From: an uncultured Oscillospiraceae bacterium
GTDB lineage: Bacteria > Bacillota > Clostridia > Oscillospirales > Oscillospiraceae
NCBI GenBank assembly: GCA_934590325.1
Contig: CAKTOW010000016.1
Coordinates: forward strand, 1-41,046
Direction: 5' to 3'
DNA length: 41,046 nt
Made by a program: the position numbers and the translations under genes. Shown here piece by piece: positions 24,149 through 31,982 of this stretch. How positions within the stretch are numbered: position 1 is the first letter of the stretch; every line of letters begins with the position of its first letter. Below the pieces are notes generated by a model. The model made no database searches, was not told where the DNA came from, and saw only the letters and a list, made by a program, of their open reading frames with translations.

Positions 24149-25216
24149 TCAGGCGAAGTAGGAGACCAGGAGGTCCACCACGACACCGTAGCTTTTGACG
24201 CCATCGGTGTCGCCGTTGCTTTTCAGGAAGCCGTCGTAGACCGTGTCGGAGACCGCGGCCACGGCACCGCGAAACTGGGCCCAATAGGCGTTGTCGGCGC
24301 GGATGTCGGCCACTACCGTGTCGGGCAGGCTGTCGCGGATGGACTGCCAGGCGTCGCGGTCGGCGGTGTACAGGGCGTTGGACAGATAGCCGAAGCCGCT
24401 GAGCCAGCCGGAGTAGCGGTAGACCGGGTCGTCGGAGCGTATGGCGGCCAGGATGCCCACGAAATTGCACTCCTCCTCGGCGGTGATGCCCTGGCGGTGG
24501 GCCAGCTCGTGGCAGACGGTAGCGGGGAGGTAGGCGGCGGGGCTGTCGGTGTTGACGTTGGGTTCGCCGGTGAAGGGGAAGTAGAACCCGGTGAAGCGCA
24601 GGGCACTGAGAGCACGGGAGCAGGCGAAATCCTTGGCGGGGGCGGTGTCCGGGGTCAGGAAGGGGAACTCGTCCGTCAGGACATCCAGGGCGCCGGGGCT
24701 GCGGGCGAGGATGGCGCGGCGGTCGGCGGCGCAGAGGCCGTCGGCGTCCCGGGGGACATCCGCGGCGGCGGAGGCGAGGTTATCCGCGAAGTAGCGGGCG
24801 GTATTGGCCAGAGCGGCGGCGGTGACGGGCCGGGTGGTGAGACCGCTGCGGTCGCGGAAGCTGTCGGTATTGTAGCCGGTGCCCCAGAGAAGGCAGAAGC
24901 CGGCGTAGACGGTGGCCACGGCCAGGAGCGCCGCAAGCAGCTGGCGCAGGGCGCAGCGGCCGCGGCGGCGGGAGGCGGCGATGCGGCGGGGAACGCTGCA
25001 GAGCCAGAGCAGGGCAGCGAACAGGGCGGTGAGGATGAGTACCTCGGCCACGGAGACGTCCAGGCGGCCGCAGAGGGCGCCCAGCCAGCGCTGGAAGGGA
25101 ACGACGACGCCGTACCAAAACCAGTTCATGGCGGGGCGGCTGGTGCGGACGGTGAAATAGACCGCGAAGAAGGCCGCCAGGACCAGGGCCCAGCGGCGGA
25201 GGGCGCGGGGGCTCAC
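24149..25216 (-). CDS. DUF3810-type membrane protein with HELAH zinc-protease motif
   Basis: 355 residues from GTG 25216, overlapping the thioesterase stop (GTGAGC). Three membrane helices in the first ~130 residues, then an extracytoplasmic domain with CHELAHRQGITAEEECNFVG, an HExxH-like motif with a downstream Glu as in DUF3810 putative metallopeptidases. The tail (GVKSYGVVVDLLVSY) is also typical. A peptidase role is plausible from the motif but unproven; the operon gives no substrate clue. Confidence 0.85.
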   Translation of the reverse strand: MSPRALRRWALVLAAFFAVYFTVRTSRPAMNWFWYGVVVPFQRWLGALCGRLDVSVAEVLILTALFAALLWLCSVPRRIAASRRRGRCALRQLLAALLAVATVYAGFCLLWGTGYNTDSFRDRSGLTTRPVTAAALANTARYFADNLASAAADVPRDADGLCAADRRAILARSPGALDVLTDEFPFLTPDTAPAKDFACSRALSALRFTGFYFPFTGEPNVNTDSPAAYLPATVCHELAHRQGITAEEECNFVGILAAIRSDDPVYRYSGWLSGFGYLSNALYTADRDAWQSIRDSLPDTVVADIRADNAYWAQFRGAVAAVSDTVYDGFLKSNGDTDGVKSYGVVVDLLVSYFA

Positions 25217-25635
25217 AGGGGCAGGGCCTTGCCGGTGAAGCACATGACGCAGTGGGACTGCACCATCAGCTTGCCGGTCTGGTCGCGGACTTCGGCGGAG
25301 GCGAAGGCCAGCTTGCCGCCGATGCGGTCCACCCTGCCCACGGCGGTGAGGGTGCTGCCCGCCGGGGCGGCGGACAGGTAGTCGATGGTAGCGTTGACGG
25401 TGACCATGGTCTCCTGCCGGAGGGTCATGATGGACATGCCCATGGCCACATCGCACAGGGAGAACAGGAGGCCGCCGTGGGCGCCGCCCCAGCGGTTGAG
25501 GCTCTCGGTGTGCATGGGGAGCACCACGGTGGCCGTGCCGTCGGCCAGATCGGTGGTGCGCATGAAGTTGTGGGTCAGGAACGGCTCGGAGTCGTTGCCG
25601 TAGCGCATAAGGCGGTCGTAGAGGTCTTTGGTCAT
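25213..25635 (-). CDS. PaaI-family hotdog thioesterase
   Basis: 140 residues, SD AAGGAG. The hotdog-fold signature WGGAHGGLLFSLCDVAMGMSI carries the catalytic Asp region; VTVNATIDYLSAAPAGSTLTAVGRV and YVLVR-like end strands follow. Hydrolyses acyl-CoA esters of unknown identity (phenylacetyl-CoA-type family). Coupled to the DUF3810 gene; 16 bases after the AI-2E transporter gene. Confidence 0.9.
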   Translation of the reverse strand: MTKDLYDRLMRYGNDSEPFLTHNFMRTTDLADGTATVVLPMHTESLNRWGGAHGGLLFSLCDVAMGMSIMTLRQETMVTVNATIDYLSAAPAGSTLTAVGRVDRIGGKLAFASAEVRDQTGKLMVQSHCVMCFTGKALPL

Positions 25636-25651
25636 GGGGAGGTCTCCTTTT

Positions 25652-26911
25652 TTACACGGGATCGCTGGGGGCGGGGGGCTGATGGTCGTCCTCGGACGGG
25701 GCGTCCTTGGCGCGGCCCACGTAGGCGTAGGCCTCGGTGGGCATGTTCCGGGCGCGGAGGCGGCGGTCCATCAGGAATTTGATGAGCTCCTGGACGCAGG
25801 CGAACACCGGCACGCCGATGAACATGCCCAGCACGCCGCCGAAGCCGCCGCCCACCAGGATGGCCACGATGACCCAGAAGCTGGAGATGCCGGTGGCGTC
25901 GCCCAGGATCTTGGGGCCGAGGATGTTGCCGTCAAACTGCTGGAGGATGACGATGAAGATGATGAATATCAGGCACTGCTTGGGGCTGACCAGCAGGATC
26001 AGGAAGGCGGAGGGAACGGCGCCCAGGAAGGGGCCGAAGAAGGGGATGACGTTGGTGACGCCTACCACCACGCTGACCAGCGGGGTGTAGGGCATTTTCA
26101 GGATGGAGCAGCAGATGAAGCACAGGATGCCGATGATCAGGGAGTCCAGAAGCTTGCCCCGGACGAAGCCGGAGAAGATGGCGTTGACCCGGCGGGTGCC
26201 CCGCATGACGGCGTCGGCCTTCTTCTCGGACAGGGTGGCGTAGACGGCCTTGCAGCAGCGGGCCAGGCTCTTTTCCTTCATGCCCATCAGGTAGATGGAG
26301 ACAATGATGCCCACGATCAGGTCGAAGGCGAAGCCTACGGCGCCGCGGATGCCGCTCCAGATGCCGTTGGTCAGGGGCACCACGGCCTTCTGCGCCCAGG
26401 GGAGCACCTTTTCGGTGAGGAACGCCATGCCGTCGGAGTAGCGCTCGGTGATAAGGCCGGCCAGCCGGACGGCGATCTCGTTATCGCTGTCCAGCAGGTC
26501 GTTGGCCCAGCGGTAGACCTTGCGGTAGTAGGACTCGGCGTTGTTGATGAGGGTGGTGACGCTGTCCACCACCTGGGGGACCAGTACGCTCATCAGCAGG
26601 TACAGCAGGAAGATGACCACGGCCTCGGTCAGCAGGATGCTGACAAGGCGCAGGGCACCGGAGGGGCGCTTCAGTTCCTTCTTGAAGCACTTCTGCCAGA
26701 GGGAGGCGATGGCGCCCTCCACCCAGGACATGATGGGGGTCAGCAGGTAGGCGATGGCGAAGCCGTACAGCACCGGCGCCAGAATGGACGCCAGCCGGGA
26801 CAGGAAGCGCTGCAGCGTGCCCGCCTGGTAGAATGTGTCGTAGAATACCAGCACGGCACAGACGGTGAGAAAGGCCGTCAGGCCCCACTTGAAATACTGG
26901 GAACGCTTCAT
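25652..26911 (-). CDS. AI-2E family transporter (PerM/YdbI-like)
   Basis: 419 residues. Hydrophobic pattern of the family: N-terminal helix pair (LYGFAIAYLLTPIMSWVEG), a central soluble part, then the diagnostic GVTNVIPFFGPFLGAVPSA and a final helix group (GILCFICC, VGGGFGGVLGMFIGVP). The family includes autoinducer-2 exporters but also Na+/H+ antiporters, so the substrate is open. SD AGGAGG. The acidic, Pro-rich C-terminus is cytoplasmic. Confidence 0.93.
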   Translation of the reverse strand: MKRSQYFKWGLTAFLTVCAVLVFYDTFYQAGTLQRFLSRLASILAPVLYGFAIAYLLTPIMSWVEGAIASLWQKCFKKELKRPSGALRLVSILLTEAVVIFLLYLLMSVLVPQVVDSVTTLINNAESYYRKVYRWANDLLDSDNEIAVRLAGLITERYSDGMAFLTEKVLPWAQKAVVPLTNGIWSGIRGAVGFAFDLIVGIIVSIYLMGMKEKSLARCCKAVYATLSEKKADAVMRGTRRVNAIFSGFVRGKLLDSLIIGILCFICCSILKMPYTPLVSVVVGVTNVIPFFGPFLGAVPSAFLILLVSPKQCLIFIIFIVILQQFDGNILGPKILGDATGISSFWVIVAILVGGGFGGVLGMFIGVPVFACVQELIKFLMDRRLRARNMPTEAYAYVGRAKDAPSEDDHQPPAPSDPV

Positions 26912-26940
26912 GGCATCGACCTCCTGAGGGTGTTTTATCT

Positions 26941-26969
26941 ATCATACCTGTATGTGCAGCGTTTTGCAA
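26941..26969 (-). promoter_or_regulatory. Promoter of the AI-2E/thioesterase/DUF3810 operon
   Basis: Minus strand: TTGCAA (26969-26964), 17-base spacer, TATGAT (26946-26941). Confidence 0.8.
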
Positions 26970-27006
26970 CATTTTTTGCGGCGCGACAGGGGCGGCGGAA
27001 TGTATA

Positions 27007-27035
27007 TTGAATTCCGGCGGCGGATGTGGTATCAT
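27007..27035 (+). promoter_or_regulatory. Promoter of the lipid kinase gene
   Basis: TTGAAT (27007-27012), 17-base spacer, TATCAT (27030-27035) with upstream TGG. Divergent from the AI-2E promoter. Confidence 0.8.
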
Positions 27036-27091
27036 AACGAAACAAACCGCGTCTGCGCGGTGCATTACAGATGGTGAGGAAGGGTGTTCCC

Positions 27092-27973
27092 ATGAAAAAG
27101 CTCTTGTTTATCGTCAATCCGCGTGCAGGAAAGACAAAATCCCGCGCCCCGCTGTTTGACGCGGTGGCGCAGTTCTCCCGCGCAGGGTATCTGGTGCGGG
27201 TGTTTGTGACAGAGGAGGGCGGACAGGCCCGGGACATCGCCGCGAAATGGGGCGGCGAGTACGACGAGGTGGTGTGCGCCGGCGGCGACGGTACGCTGAA
27301 CGAGACACTGTCGGGGCTGATGACGCTGGAGAAGCGGCCGCTGCTGGGGTATCTGCCCTGCGGCAGCACCAACGACTTTGCCATGAGCCTGCATCTGCAC
27401 ACCATGATGAGCGCGGCCGCCGAGGCCGCCGTCCACGGCACGCCGCGGCCGCTGGATGTGGGGCGGCACAACGACAGGTATTTCTCCTATGTGGCGTCCT
27501 TCGGGGCGTTCACCAGGTCGTCCTATTCCGCCACGCAGGCGGCCAAGAACGCGCTGGGGCACTTTGCGTACATACTGGAGGGGCTGGGGGACCTGGATTC
27601 CCTGCGGCCGTACCGGTGCGAGGTGGAGGCAGACGGCGAGCGGTTCGAGGGTGAATTCATCTTCGGCGCGGTGTGCAACTCCACGTCCCTGGGCGGGCTG
27701 GTGAAGCTGGACCCGGCGCGGGTGCGGATGGACGACGGGAAATTCGAACTGCTGCTGCTGCGGATGCCCAAGACGGCGCTGGACCTGCAGAACCTGATCA
27801 CGGCCATGACCCGGATGCAGTACGACTATCCGGGGGTCATCCTGCGGCATGTGCAGAAGGTGACGCTGACCACCGCAGAGGAGCTGCCCTGGTCCCTGGA
27901 CGGGGAGTACTGTCCCAGCGCGCCGCGGGTGGAGATAGAGAATCTGCCGGCGGCGGTGCAATTGGTGAGATAA
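27092..27973 (+). CDS. Diacylglycerol kinase family lipid kinase
   Basis: 293 residues from ATG 27092 (AGGAAGGG upstream), starting MKKLLFIVNPRAGKTKS. The DAGK catalytic signature VVCAGGDGTLNETLSGLM (GGDGT) and GYLPCGSTNDFAMSL are intact. YegS/DgkB/BmrU type, phosphorylating diacylglycerol or related lipids for phospholipid recycling. Monocistronic between its own promoter and a terminator. Confidence 0.93.
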   Translation: MKKLLFIVNPRAGKTKSRAPLFDAVAQFSRAGYLVRVFVTEEGGQARDIAAKWGGEYDEVVCAGGDGTLNETLSGLMTLEKRPLLGYLPCGSTNDFAMSLHLHTMMSAAAEAAVHGTPRPLDVGRHNDRYFSYVASFGAFTRSSYSATQAAKNALGHFAYILEGLGDLDSLRPYRCEVEADGERFEGEFIFGAVCNSTSLGGLVKLDPARVRMDDGKFELLLLRMPKTALDLQNLITAMTRMQYDYPGVILRHVQKVTLTTAEELPWSLDGEYCPSAPRVEIENLPAAVQLVR

Positions 27974-27976
27974 CAG

Positions 27977-28003
27977 AGAAACGGCCGGAGGGCCGTTTCT
28001 TCT
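27977..28003 (+). terminator. Terminator of the lipid kinase gene
   Basis: 10-bp stem AGAAACGGCC/GGCCGTTTCT, GGAG loop, then TCTTT. Confidence 0.8.
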
Positions 28004-28023
28004 TTCAGGTAAGCGGAGAGCAA

Positions 28024-28062
28024 AAATATAGCGGGATGTGAATACATCCCGCTATATTTTTT
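28024..28062. terminator. Bidirectional terminator between convergent genes
   Basis: Perfect 16-bp stem AAATATAGCGGGATGT/ACATCCCGCTATATTT around GAAT with a T-run; it also serves the CobW operon on the minus strand. Confidence 0.85.
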
Positions 28063-28082
28063 ACGAATATTGCAAATAGTTA

Positions 28083-29012
28083 TCAGAAAGAGACCATCTC
28101 CGGGTCGGGCTTGGTGGTGGCGGCGATGGAGGTGACGTAGAGCACGGGACCCTCGCCCTGGTAGGCATCGCACTGCTCCACCTTGACGGTGGCGTGCAGC
28201 TTCACCCACTCCTTATCCCGGTACTTGTCCAGACCCTCGCCGCGGCAGACCAGCGCAAGGAACTGCATATCCTTGTCACAGCAGACCATGGCGAAGCGGC
28301 CGGGGCAGTGGACGCCCTTGAACTTCTTGGAGTGGCACATCATGGCCTTGAAGGAGACCTCCACACCGGCGTAGCGGCCGGGGTTGTCCATGATGTCCAC
28401 GTACCATATACCGTAGTCGTCGTCGGGGACCTCCAGCTTGCCGGAGCTGAGGTCGAAGGGGGACATCTCGGGGGTGACGTATTCTTCGCTGGTGCCGTCC
28501 TCGTTCTCCAGATAGATGTCGGCGCGGCGGTTGACCATGCGGAGATTGCGGCTGCGGAGCTGGGCGCGGAGCTGCTCGTCGCAGTGGTCGAAGATCAGCA
28601 GGTCGGCGTTGGTGATCTTCTCCATCATCAGCTGGCCCATGTTCTTCACGTACATCTCGAAGGTGCGGGCATCCACCAGGCACATGATCTGATAGAGTAT
28701 CCAGTTGGCGGGGAGACCCTCGCGGTAGAGCTTCTCCATGCTCCACATGCCATTGTACTCCACGATGACCTGCTTGGGACGGTACTGCTTTTCCAGCTTC
28801 TTCAGGAAGTCGGGGGTCAGCTGCTCCTCGTCCTCCACGGTGTAGGTGAACACGTTGGAGAGGTACTTGGGGTCGTAGCCCAGGTCGCCCTCCTCACAGC
28901 ACAGGAGCAGGGTGCGGTCCTCGGCGGCAAAGCCGTCCCGGAGGATGCCATTGATGAAGGTGGTCTTGCCGGCGTCCAGGAAGCCGGCGATGAGATAAAC
29001 AGGAATATCCAT
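28083..29012 (-). CDS. CobW-like GTPase with YcgQ/TIGR03943-like C-terminus
   Basis: 309 residues. N-terminal G3E GTPase with Walker A GFLDAGKTT (residues 10-18) and the EYNGMWSM strand, but it lacks the CxCC metal motif of the CobW partner upstream and has LLLCCEEGDLGYD instead. Residues ~195-309 resemble the C-terminal domain of YcgQ/TIGR03943 permease-associated proteins: a Cys/His-rich MCHSKKFKGVHCPGRFAMVCC, then a WV..HATV strand and a Pro-rich end. YcgQ genes are often zinc-regulated, so a zinc-handling role is inferred. 12 bases after the His-rich CobW gene. Confidence 0.78.
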   Translation of the reverse strand: MDIPVYLIAGFLDAGKTTFINGILRDGFAAEDRTLLLCCEEGDLGYDPKYLSNVFTYTVEDEEQLTPDFLKKLEKQYRPKQVIVEYNGMWSMEKLYREGLPANWILYQIMCLVDARTFEMYVKNMGQLMMEKITNADLLIFDHCDEQLRAQLRSRNLRMVNRRADIYLENEDGTSEEYVTPEMSPFDLSSGKLEVPDDDYGIWYVDIMDNPGRYAGVEVSFKAMMCHSKKFKGVHCPGRFAMVCCDKDMQFLALVCRGEGLDKYRDKEWVKLHATVKVEQCDAYQGEGPVLYVTSIAATTKPDPEMVSF

Positions 29013-29024
29013 AGCGTGAGCTCC

Positions 29025-30221
29025 TTACAGGCCGAACAGCTGGGACAGCTTCGCCTCGTCCAGGTTGGAGCCGATGACGCACAGGCGGCCAGTGTAGTCG
29101 GCGGGGCCGCGGCGGATCTGATGCTCCTCGGGGACGAAGTCGTAGTGCAGCCACTGGCCGCCGTCGGCGGCGGGAACGATGCCCTTGGCACGCAGGATGG
29201 CGCCGTAGTCGCCGCTGTCCAGGGCGGTGAGGATGCGTTCCAGGTCGGACTCGGTGAAGGGCTTCACAGTCTCGGCGCCCCAGCTGGTGAACACCTCGTC
29301 GGCGTGATGATGGTGATGGTGGCAGGAGCACTCCGGGTCGTCGCACTCGCCGTCGTGGTGGTGATGGTGCTCGTGGTCGTGCTCGTCGTGGTCGTGATGA
29401 TGGTGCTCGTGCTCGTCATCGTCGTGGCCATGGTGGTGGCAGCAGTGGCCGTGATCGTGGTCATCGTCATCATCATCATCGTGATGATGGTGGCAGCAAT
29501 GGTCATGGTCATGCTCGTCATGGTCATCATGGTCGTGGTGATGGTGGTGATGCTCATGCTCGTGCTCGGCCTCGTCGGCCTCGTGCTCGGCGCGCATCTT
29601 CTCCAGCAGCTCGTCGGCCAGGGAGACCTTCTCGATGGCGGAGAGGATGGCCGCGCCGTCCAGGGCGTCCCAGGGGGTGGTGAGGATGGCGGCGGCGGGG
29701 TTCTTCTCACGGAGAAGGGCCACGGCGGCCTCCAGCTTATCCTGGCTCAGGCGCTGGGTGCGGGAGAGGATGATGGTGCCGGCGGACTCGATCTGATTGT
29801 TGTAGAACTCGCCGAAGTTCTTCATGTAGACCTTGACCTTGGTGGCGTCGGCCACGGTGACGAAGCTGTTGAGCTTCATGTCGGGGACATCCTTGACGGT
29901 GTTCTCCACGGCCACGATCACGTCGCTGAGCTTGCCCACACCGGAGGGCTCGATGAGGATGCGGTCGGGGTGGAACTGGTCGTGCACGTCCTTGAGGGCG
30001 CGGTCAAAGTCGCCCACCAGGGAGCAGCAGATGCAGCCGGAGGACATCTCGCTGATCTGGATGCCGGAATCCTTCAGGAAGCCGCCGTCGATGCTGATCT
30101 CGCCGAACTCGTTCTCGATGAGCACCAGCTTTTCGCCGGGGAACGCCTCGGCCAGCAGCTTCTTGATAAGGGTGGTCTTGCCCGCGCCGAGGAAGCCGGA
30201 CACGATGTCGATCTTTGTCAT
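29025..30221 (-). CDS. CobW/ZNG1-type GTPase with His/Asp-rich metal-binding tract
   Basis: 398 residues from ATG 30221 (AGAAGG upstream). G3E-family GTPase: Walker A GFLGAGKTT (9-17), ENEFGE (36-41), the metal motif GCICC (62-66) and EPSG (91-94); the NKxD element appears as SRTQ. Residues ~213-306 are an exceptional run of His, Asp and Glu with some Cys (HCCHHHH, ECSCHHHHHH). The C-terminal CobW_C domain follows (RAKGIVPAADGGQWLHYDFVP). Zinc metallochaperones or insertases of this family transfer metal to client enzymes; the tract would bind or buffer zinc (or nickel/cobalt). Confidence 0.92.
   Translation of the reverse strand: MTKIDIVSGFLGAGKTTLIKKLLAEAFPGEKLVLIENEFGEISIDGGFLKDSGIQISEMSSGCICCSLVGDFDRALKDVHDQFHPDRILIEPSGVGKLSDVIVAVENTVKDVPDMKLNSFVTVADATKVKVYMKNFGEFYNNQIESAGTIILSRTQRLSQDKLEAAVALLREKNPAAAILTTPWDALDGAAILSAIEKVSLADELLEKMRAEHEADEAEHEHEHHHHHHDHDDHDEHDHDHCCHHHHDDDDDDDHDHGHCCHHHGHDDDEHEHHHHDHDEHDHEHHHHHDGECDDPECSCHHHHHHADEVFTSWGAETVKPFTESDLERILTALDSGDYGAILRAKGIVPAADGGQWLHYDFVPEEHQIRRGPADYTGRLCVIGSNLDEAKLSQLFGL
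29297..29580 (-). repeat. Low-complexity His/Asp codon tract
   Basis: Simple GTG/ATG/TCA-triplet repetitive DNA encoding the His/Asp tract; prone to slippage and length variation. Confidence 0.75.
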
Positions 30222-30330
30222 AGTAAAACCTTCTTTTCTCTGCCGCGTGGGCGGCGATAAATTTGTTCCGCGCCTGGCGCCGGTGCCCGGTGGGGCGGAC
30301 GGAGAGGGGATGGGAACGTTTTTCACTTAT

Positions 30331-30358
30331 ATAATAGCGTATTTTTTTGAAAATGCAA
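30331..30358 (-). promoter_or_regulatory. Promoter of the CobW operon
   Basis: Minus strand: TTGCAT (30358-30353), 16-base spacer, TATTAT (30336-30331). The AT-rich stretch favours this, but the spacing is not ideal. Confidence 0.55.
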
Positions 30359-30372
30359 GAGGGGCGGGAAAG

Positions 30373-30405
30373 AGATATGCCGGCGGCTGCACCGCCGGCA
30401 TATCT
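30373..30405 (-). terminator. Hairpin after the small lipoprotein gene
   Basis: Perfect 14-bp stem AGATATGCCGGCGG/CCGCCGGCATATCT with a 5-base loop just past the stop at 30410; the T-tract is weak (CTCTTTC). Confidence 0.65.
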
Positions 30406-30409
30406 GCCG

Positions 30410-30748
30410 TTATTCGGGAAGACGGTTGAGGATGAGCTGGCTGAGGGAGGCGGCGAGGGCGCGGTCGTAGCGGCGGGCGGTGCGGGCTTCGTCGGCAAGG
30501 CCGTTGGTGCCGTCGGGGGCGTAGGCACCGTCGCCGGGGACGGCGCCGCCATCGGCGTTGTGGCCGCCGTTCATGCTGTCGCCGGGGATGATGTCCTGGT
30601 CGGAGCCGTTGGTGTCCGGCTGGGTGGTGATGCTGCCGTTGGGCGTGGTGTCGGGGGCGATGTCGGCCTTCTTGCCCGCCTCGCCGCAGGCGGCCAGGGT
30701 CACGGCCAGCAGCAGGGCGGCGGCAAGAGCCGTCAGGCGATCTGTCAT
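30410..30748 (-). CDS. Small putative lipoprotein
   Basis: 112 residues with SD AAGGAGG. Lipoprotein signal ending in lipobox LAAC (Cys ~21), then a flexible Asp/Gly/Asn/Pro/Thr-rich region (~25-85) and a C-terminal helix (DRALAASLSQLILNRLPE). No recognised domain; such proteins are common beside clostridial envelope genes. Function unknown. Confidence 0.7.
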   Translation of the reverse strand: MTDRLTALAAALLLAVTLAACGEAGKKADIAPDTTPNGSITTQPDTNGSDQDIIPGDSMNGGHNADGGAVPGDGAYAPDGTNGLADEARTARRYDRALAASLSQLILNRLPE

Positions 30749-30892
30749 GGGGGTTCCTCCTTTTCACGTATGTCACGGCATCGCTCACGCAAAAACACGC
30801 TCACCTGCGCCAACGTATGCCGTGCCGTGATTAGTTTTTGCGGCGGCGCGGTTTATAGACGCGACACTTTTTGGCTTTTGCCGCAGGCAAAG

Positions 30893-30921
30893 TTGCTTTT
30901 TGCGCGTGGGCGTGGTATGAT
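30893..30921 (+). promoter_or_regulatory. Promoter of uridine phosphorylase gene
   Basis: TTGCTT (30893-30898), 17-base spacer, TATGAT (30916-30921) with TGG extension. Confidence 0.75.
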
Positions 30922-31002
30922 ACTGTTTACTTCCCAACGCGACTACGGGATGTAATTTATGGAAGAAAATCAACTGAATGTATATAGAAGGAGGGCTTTT
31001 TC

Positions 31003-31770
31003 ATGCAGAAACTGGAGAAGCAGTACCATATCCACTGTGTGGAGGGGGACGTGGGCCGGTATGTGATCCTGCCCGGCGACCCGGGGCGGTGCGAGAAGAT
31101 CGCGGCGCTGTTCGACGACGCGCACTTCGTGGCGCAGAACCGGGAGTACGTCATCTACACCGGCACGCTGCTGGGGGAGAAGGTCTCCGTGTGCTCCACG
31201 GGCATCGGCGGGCCCTCGGCGTCCATCGCCATGGAGGAGCTGCACAACATCGGCGCGGACACGTTCATCCGGGTGGGCACCTGCGGGGGCATCGACCTGG
31301 ACGTGCAGTCCGGCGACGTGGTGGTGGCCACGGGCGCCATCCGCTTTGAACACACCAGCCGGGAGTATGCGCCCATCGAGTACCCGGCGGTGGCCAATTT
31401 CGAGGTGGCCACGGCGCTGGTGCAGGCATCCCGGGCGCTGGGCAAGCGGACGCAGGTGGGCGTGGTGCAGTGCAAGGACGCCTTCTACGGCCAGCACAGC
31501 CCGGCGAAGATGCCGGTATCCTACGAGCTGCTGAACAAGTGGGAGGCCTGGAAGCGCCTGGGCGTCAAGGCCAGCGAGATGGAGTCCGCCGCGCTGTTCG
31601 TGGTGGCGGACGCGCTGCAATGCCGCTGCGGCAGCTGTTTCCACGTGGTGTGGAACCAGGAGCGGGAGGCCGCGGGCCTGGACCAGAAGATGAGCGAGGA
31701 CACCACCTCCGCCGTGCAGGTGGGTGTGGAGGCGCTGAAGCTGCTGATCGAAGCAGACAGGAAGAAGTGA
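31003..31770 (+). CDS. udp: Uridine phosphorylase
   Basis: 255 residues, SD GGAGGG. PNP/UDP family: phosphate loop [12 protein letters not shown] (residues ~23-34), [17 protein letters not shown] (the family signature), [30 protein letters not shown] and [15 protein letters not shown]. Cleaves uridine with phosphate to uracil and ribose-1-phosphate. Own promoter and terminator. Confidence 0.93.
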   Translation: MQKLEKQYHIHCVEGDVGRYVILPGDPGRCEKIAALFDDAHFVAQNREYVIYTGTLLGEKVSVCSTGIGGPSASIAMEELHNIGADTFIRVGTCGGIDLDVQSGDVVVATGAIRFEHTSREYAPIEYPAVANFEVATALVQASRALGKRTQVGVVQCKDAFYGQHSPAKMPVSYELLNKWEAWKRLGVKASEMESAALFVVADALQCRCGSCFHVVWNQEREAAGLDQKMSEDTTSAVQVGVEALKLLIEADRKK

Positions 31771-31771
31771 G

Positions 31772-31818
31772 AAAAGCGACTGCCTTAGGCCAGGCGGCCT
31801 AAGGCGGTCGCTTTTTTT
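31772..31818 (+). terminator. Terminator of udp
   Basis: Near-perfect 20-bp stem (AAAAGCGACTGCCTTAGGCC with its partner 31796-31815), AGGC loop, seven T. Confidence 0.92.
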
Positions 31819-31890
31819 GCTTTCGGCGGGGCAGCAGGGCAAACTTATGACTGGTATCTGAAAAAAATTTAGATAACCTGACAAAAAGTC

Positions 31891-31919
31891 TTGTTTTTCC
31901 CGTTAAAAAGCGTTAAGAT
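31891..31919 (+). promoter_or_regulatory. Promoter of the purine permease gene
   Basis: TTGTTT (31891-31896), 17-base spacer, TAAGAT (31914-31919). The ~57-base leader is too short for a purine riboswitch. Confidence 0.65.
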
Positions 31920-31982
31920 AATCCTGCGCCTGCTATGGGGCGCGGTACATTTTTGCTGCAACAGAGTAAAAAGGAGAAAATC

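Noticed and set aside
28194..30260. A very long plus-strand open frame opposite the CobW genes, with a hydrophobic Val/Met-rich centre
   Set aside because: It is the antisense of the His/Asp tract (GTG/ATG triplets) and of GC-rich codons; no SD, and the minus-strand genes have clear motifs.
31920..31982. Purine riboswitch in front of the NCS2 permease
   Set aside because: The leader is only about 57 bases and lacks the three-way-junction core sequences.
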